Part shown: positions 5,051 through 6,007 of the stretch, piece after piece
How the letters are laid out: the number at the start of each line of letters is the position of its first letter
Position numbering within the stretch: position 1 is the first letter of the stretch
NCBI GenBank assembly: GCA_035693105.1
Contig: DASSHC010000350.1
Span: 1 to 6,007 of the forward strand
Reading direction: 5' to 3'
Length of the DNA stretch: 6,007 bases
DNA from: DASSHC01 sp035693105
GTDB taxonomy: Bacteria > Chloroflexota > Chloroflexia > Thermomicrobiales > Thermomicrobiaceae
Position numbers and translations under genes: made by a program
Notes under the pieces: generated by a model
Database searches by the model: none
The model's input: only the letters and a program-made list of their open reading frames with translations
What the model was told of the DNA's origin: nothing

Positions 5051-5784
5051 GGCGCGGCGCCTGGTCCGTGCTCGCGCACGAGGCGGGCGCGCACATACCG
5101 GTAGAGCGCGATCAGGCCGATCAGGTAGGCGAAGCCGAGGAGGTAGGAGGCGAGCACGTCGGTCAGCCAGTGGTGGCCAAGATAGACGCGCGAGGCGCCG
5201 ACCAGCGCTACGAAGGCGCCGACGACCATCAGCACCGCCCAGCGGATCGGGCTGGTGGCCCTGGTGAAGACGATGTAGCTGAGGAAGCCCCAGAAGGCGA
5301 GGTAGTGCAACACGTGGCCGCTGGGGAAACTGCTGTGCAGGATCTTGGCCGGCGCCACGCGAATGCCGAAGCCCTGCGGGCGCGGGCGATTGACTACGAG
5401 CTTGGTCAGGAAGTTGCCGAAGCTGGCCAGCCAGGCCAGGCCGAGGAAGAGACTCTCCAGCCGGAAGCGCAGCGCCCAGAGCGCAGCCACGACCGAGGCC
5501 GGCAGCAGCATGCTCTGCGGGCGGAAGCCGAACCAGCTAACGGCGGTCATCAGCCGCGCCAGGAAGGGGTGGCGGCGGCGCTGGAAGTGGAGCGTGGCGT
5601 CGATGTCGAGCCGGATCTGGCGGTTGAAGCGCACCAGCACCAGCAGCGCCAGGTAGCCGCCGAAGGCGAACAGCGCGGCGATCAGGAAGGCGCGCCCGCG
5701 CCGCCGCTGCACCATGATCGGCGCGGGCGACGGGCGCGGGGCGCGCGTGACTACCGCTTCCAGTTCGTGGGTCGTCTCCGCCAT
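5047..5784 (-). CDS. PAP2-family membrane phosphatase
   Basis: A 245-residue integral membrane phosphatase of the PAP2/phosphatidic acid phosphatase type, acting on lipid phosphates such as phosphatidate or undecaprenyl pyrophosphate; the substrate cannot be told from the sequence. All three signature motifs are intact: KLVVNRPRP (128-136, KX6RP), FPSGH (153-157) and SRVYLGHHWLTD (198-209, SRX5HX3D with H205 and D209). About five or six hydrophobic segments are seen, near 32-51, 92-105, 111-127, 158-173, 181-197 and 210-230. A basic N-terminal region (RAPRPSPAP, QRRRGR) precedes the first. The ATG at 5784-5782 is chosen because AGAGGAGG ends 3 nt before it. The frame stays open upstream to 5949, but that extension translates repeat copy 3 and lacks an RBS. 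It is the first gene of a two-gene operon with the phosphodiesterase. Confidence 0.92.
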   Translation of the reverse strand: MAETTHELEAVVTRAPRPSPAPIMVQRRRGRAFLIAALFAFGGYLALLVLVRFNRQIRLDIDATLHFQRRRHPFLARLMTAVSWFGFRPQSMLLPASVVAALWALRFRLESLFLGLAWLASFGNFLTKLVVNRPRPQGFGIRVAPAKILHSSFPSGHVLHYLAFWGFLSYIVFTRATSPIRWAVLMVVGAFVALVGASRVYLGHHWLTDVLASYLLGFAYLIGLIALYRYVRARLVREHGPGAAP

Positions 5785-5818
5785 GTGCCTCCTCTGGGCT
5801 CCGACCGTTCGCCAACGA

Positions 5819-5846
5819 AAAATACGCAAGAGCCGGCCCATGTCTA
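5819..5846 (-). promoter_or_regulatory. Candidate promoter of the PAP2-GDPD operon
   Basis: On the minus strand TAGACA (5846-5841, 5/6 match to TTGACA) and TATTTT (5824-5819, 4/6 match to TATAAT) are 16 bp apart. Transcription would start near 5812, giving a 5' UTR of about 28 nt. It lies between repeat copy 3 and the gene. Confidence 0.45.
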
Positions 5847-5886
5847 CGGCAGAGACGAGGCTCTCGACACCGGTTGGTGGCGTGTG

Positions 5887-6007
5887 CAGCTTGGATCCTT
5901 CGACTGCGCTCAGAATGCCAGGGTGAGCGAGCGGCCTAGCGGACGACACTGATCATCGTCGTCCGCCACATCTTTAACCCTGTCATCCCGAGCGGAGTCG
6001 AGGGATC
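5887..6007. repeat. Palindromic repeat element, copy 3 (cut by window end)
   Basis: The left arm is recognisable from GGATCCTTCGACTGCGCTCA (5893-5912) on; its outer GAGGAC part, expected at 5887, is not conserved. The right arm is the inverse, CTGTCATCCCGAGCGGAGTC (5980-5999), running to the end of the window. The two arms agree at 23 of 28 positions when one is inverted. The centre contains a strong hairpin, described separately. The copy lies upstream of the PAP2 promoter. Confidence 0.75.
5939..5966. terminator. Central hairpin of repeat copy 3
   Basis: GCGGACGA (5939-5946) and TCGTCCGC (5959-5966) form a perfect 8-bp stem, extended by a C-G pair to 9 bp, around a loop containing TGATCA. 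No U-tract follows on either strand. It could end transcription entering from outside the window, or simply be the core of the repeat element; terminator function is uncertain. Confidence 0.35.

Noticed and set aside
5785..5949. N-terminal extension of the PAP2 protein to an ATG at 5949
   Set aside because: The extension translates repeat copy 3 (LSAVEGS-type sequence) and the promoter region. A strong purine-rich RBS sits at the ATG at 5784 instead.
4196..5952. Plus-strand open frames (about 4196-4831 and 5068-5952) opposite the GDPD and PAP2 genes
   Set aside because: They are antisense shadows of genes with full catalytic motif sets. Their products are low-complexity and rich in Gln, Arg and Ala.
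948..6007. The recurring motif as a CRISPR array
   Set aside because: The copies are kilobases apart, occur as inverted pairs and vary in sequence. There are no regular spacers and no cas gene.

Overview
This GC-rich window looks like chromosomal DNA from a member of the Chloroflexota, perhaps Thermomicrobia-like. That placement is an inference. It rests on the secreted C-terminal domain of the CAP protein, which I associate with Chloroflexota, on an ileS leader that mixes actinobacterial-like T-box sequence with a transcriptional attenuator, and on the gene types present. No rRNA or other phylogenetic marker is in view. Five protein genes are supported, plus the 5' part of a sixth.

Region by region: (1) Positions 1-531 (minus) hold the N-terminal 177 codons of a class I aminoacyl-tRNA synthetase, called isoleucyl-tRNA synthetase. 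(2) Positions 576-857 (minus) are its leader, a complete T-box riboswitch with an AUC specifier, antiterminator and rho-independent terminator, driven by a sigma70-type promoter at 864-892. (3) Positions 901-1212 hold no gene. They contain a short GTGGGC tandem repeat, a palindromic repeat element and the likely terminator of the next gene. (4) 1242-1565 (minus) encodes a small GlsB/YeaQ/YmgE-type membrane protein. (5) 1728-3404 (plus) encodes a secreted CAP/SCP-domain protein with a long C-terminal domain. (6) 3483-4103 (plus) encodes a protein resembling general stress protein 17M/YflT with a glycine-rich hydrophobic core. (7) 4259-5784 (minus) is a two-gene operon, a PAP2 phosphatase followed by a glycerophosphodiester phosphodiesterase, with a 4-nt GTGA overlap. 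It converges on the stress gene.

The most interesting structure that genes do not explain is a dispersed element present three times in 6 kb (948-1142, 4134-4260, 5887 to the window end). Each copy is two inverted arms of about 35-42 nt whose homologous points are separated by exactly 58 nt. Two of the three centres are recognisably homologous and can form their own hairpin. Copy 1 seems to carry a 70-bp insertion in its right arm. Copy 2 supplies most of the stop codon of the phosphodiesterase gene. The copies sit only between genes, which fits a MITE/REP-like element of about 125-128 bp.

Functionally, the window joins translation (ileS under tRNA-Ile sensing) with envelope and stress functions: a small stress-type membrane protein, a secreted CAP protein, a 17M-like stress protein and lipid-phosphate hydrolases. 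Apart from the PAP2-phosphodiesterase pair, the genes appear to be separate transcription units.
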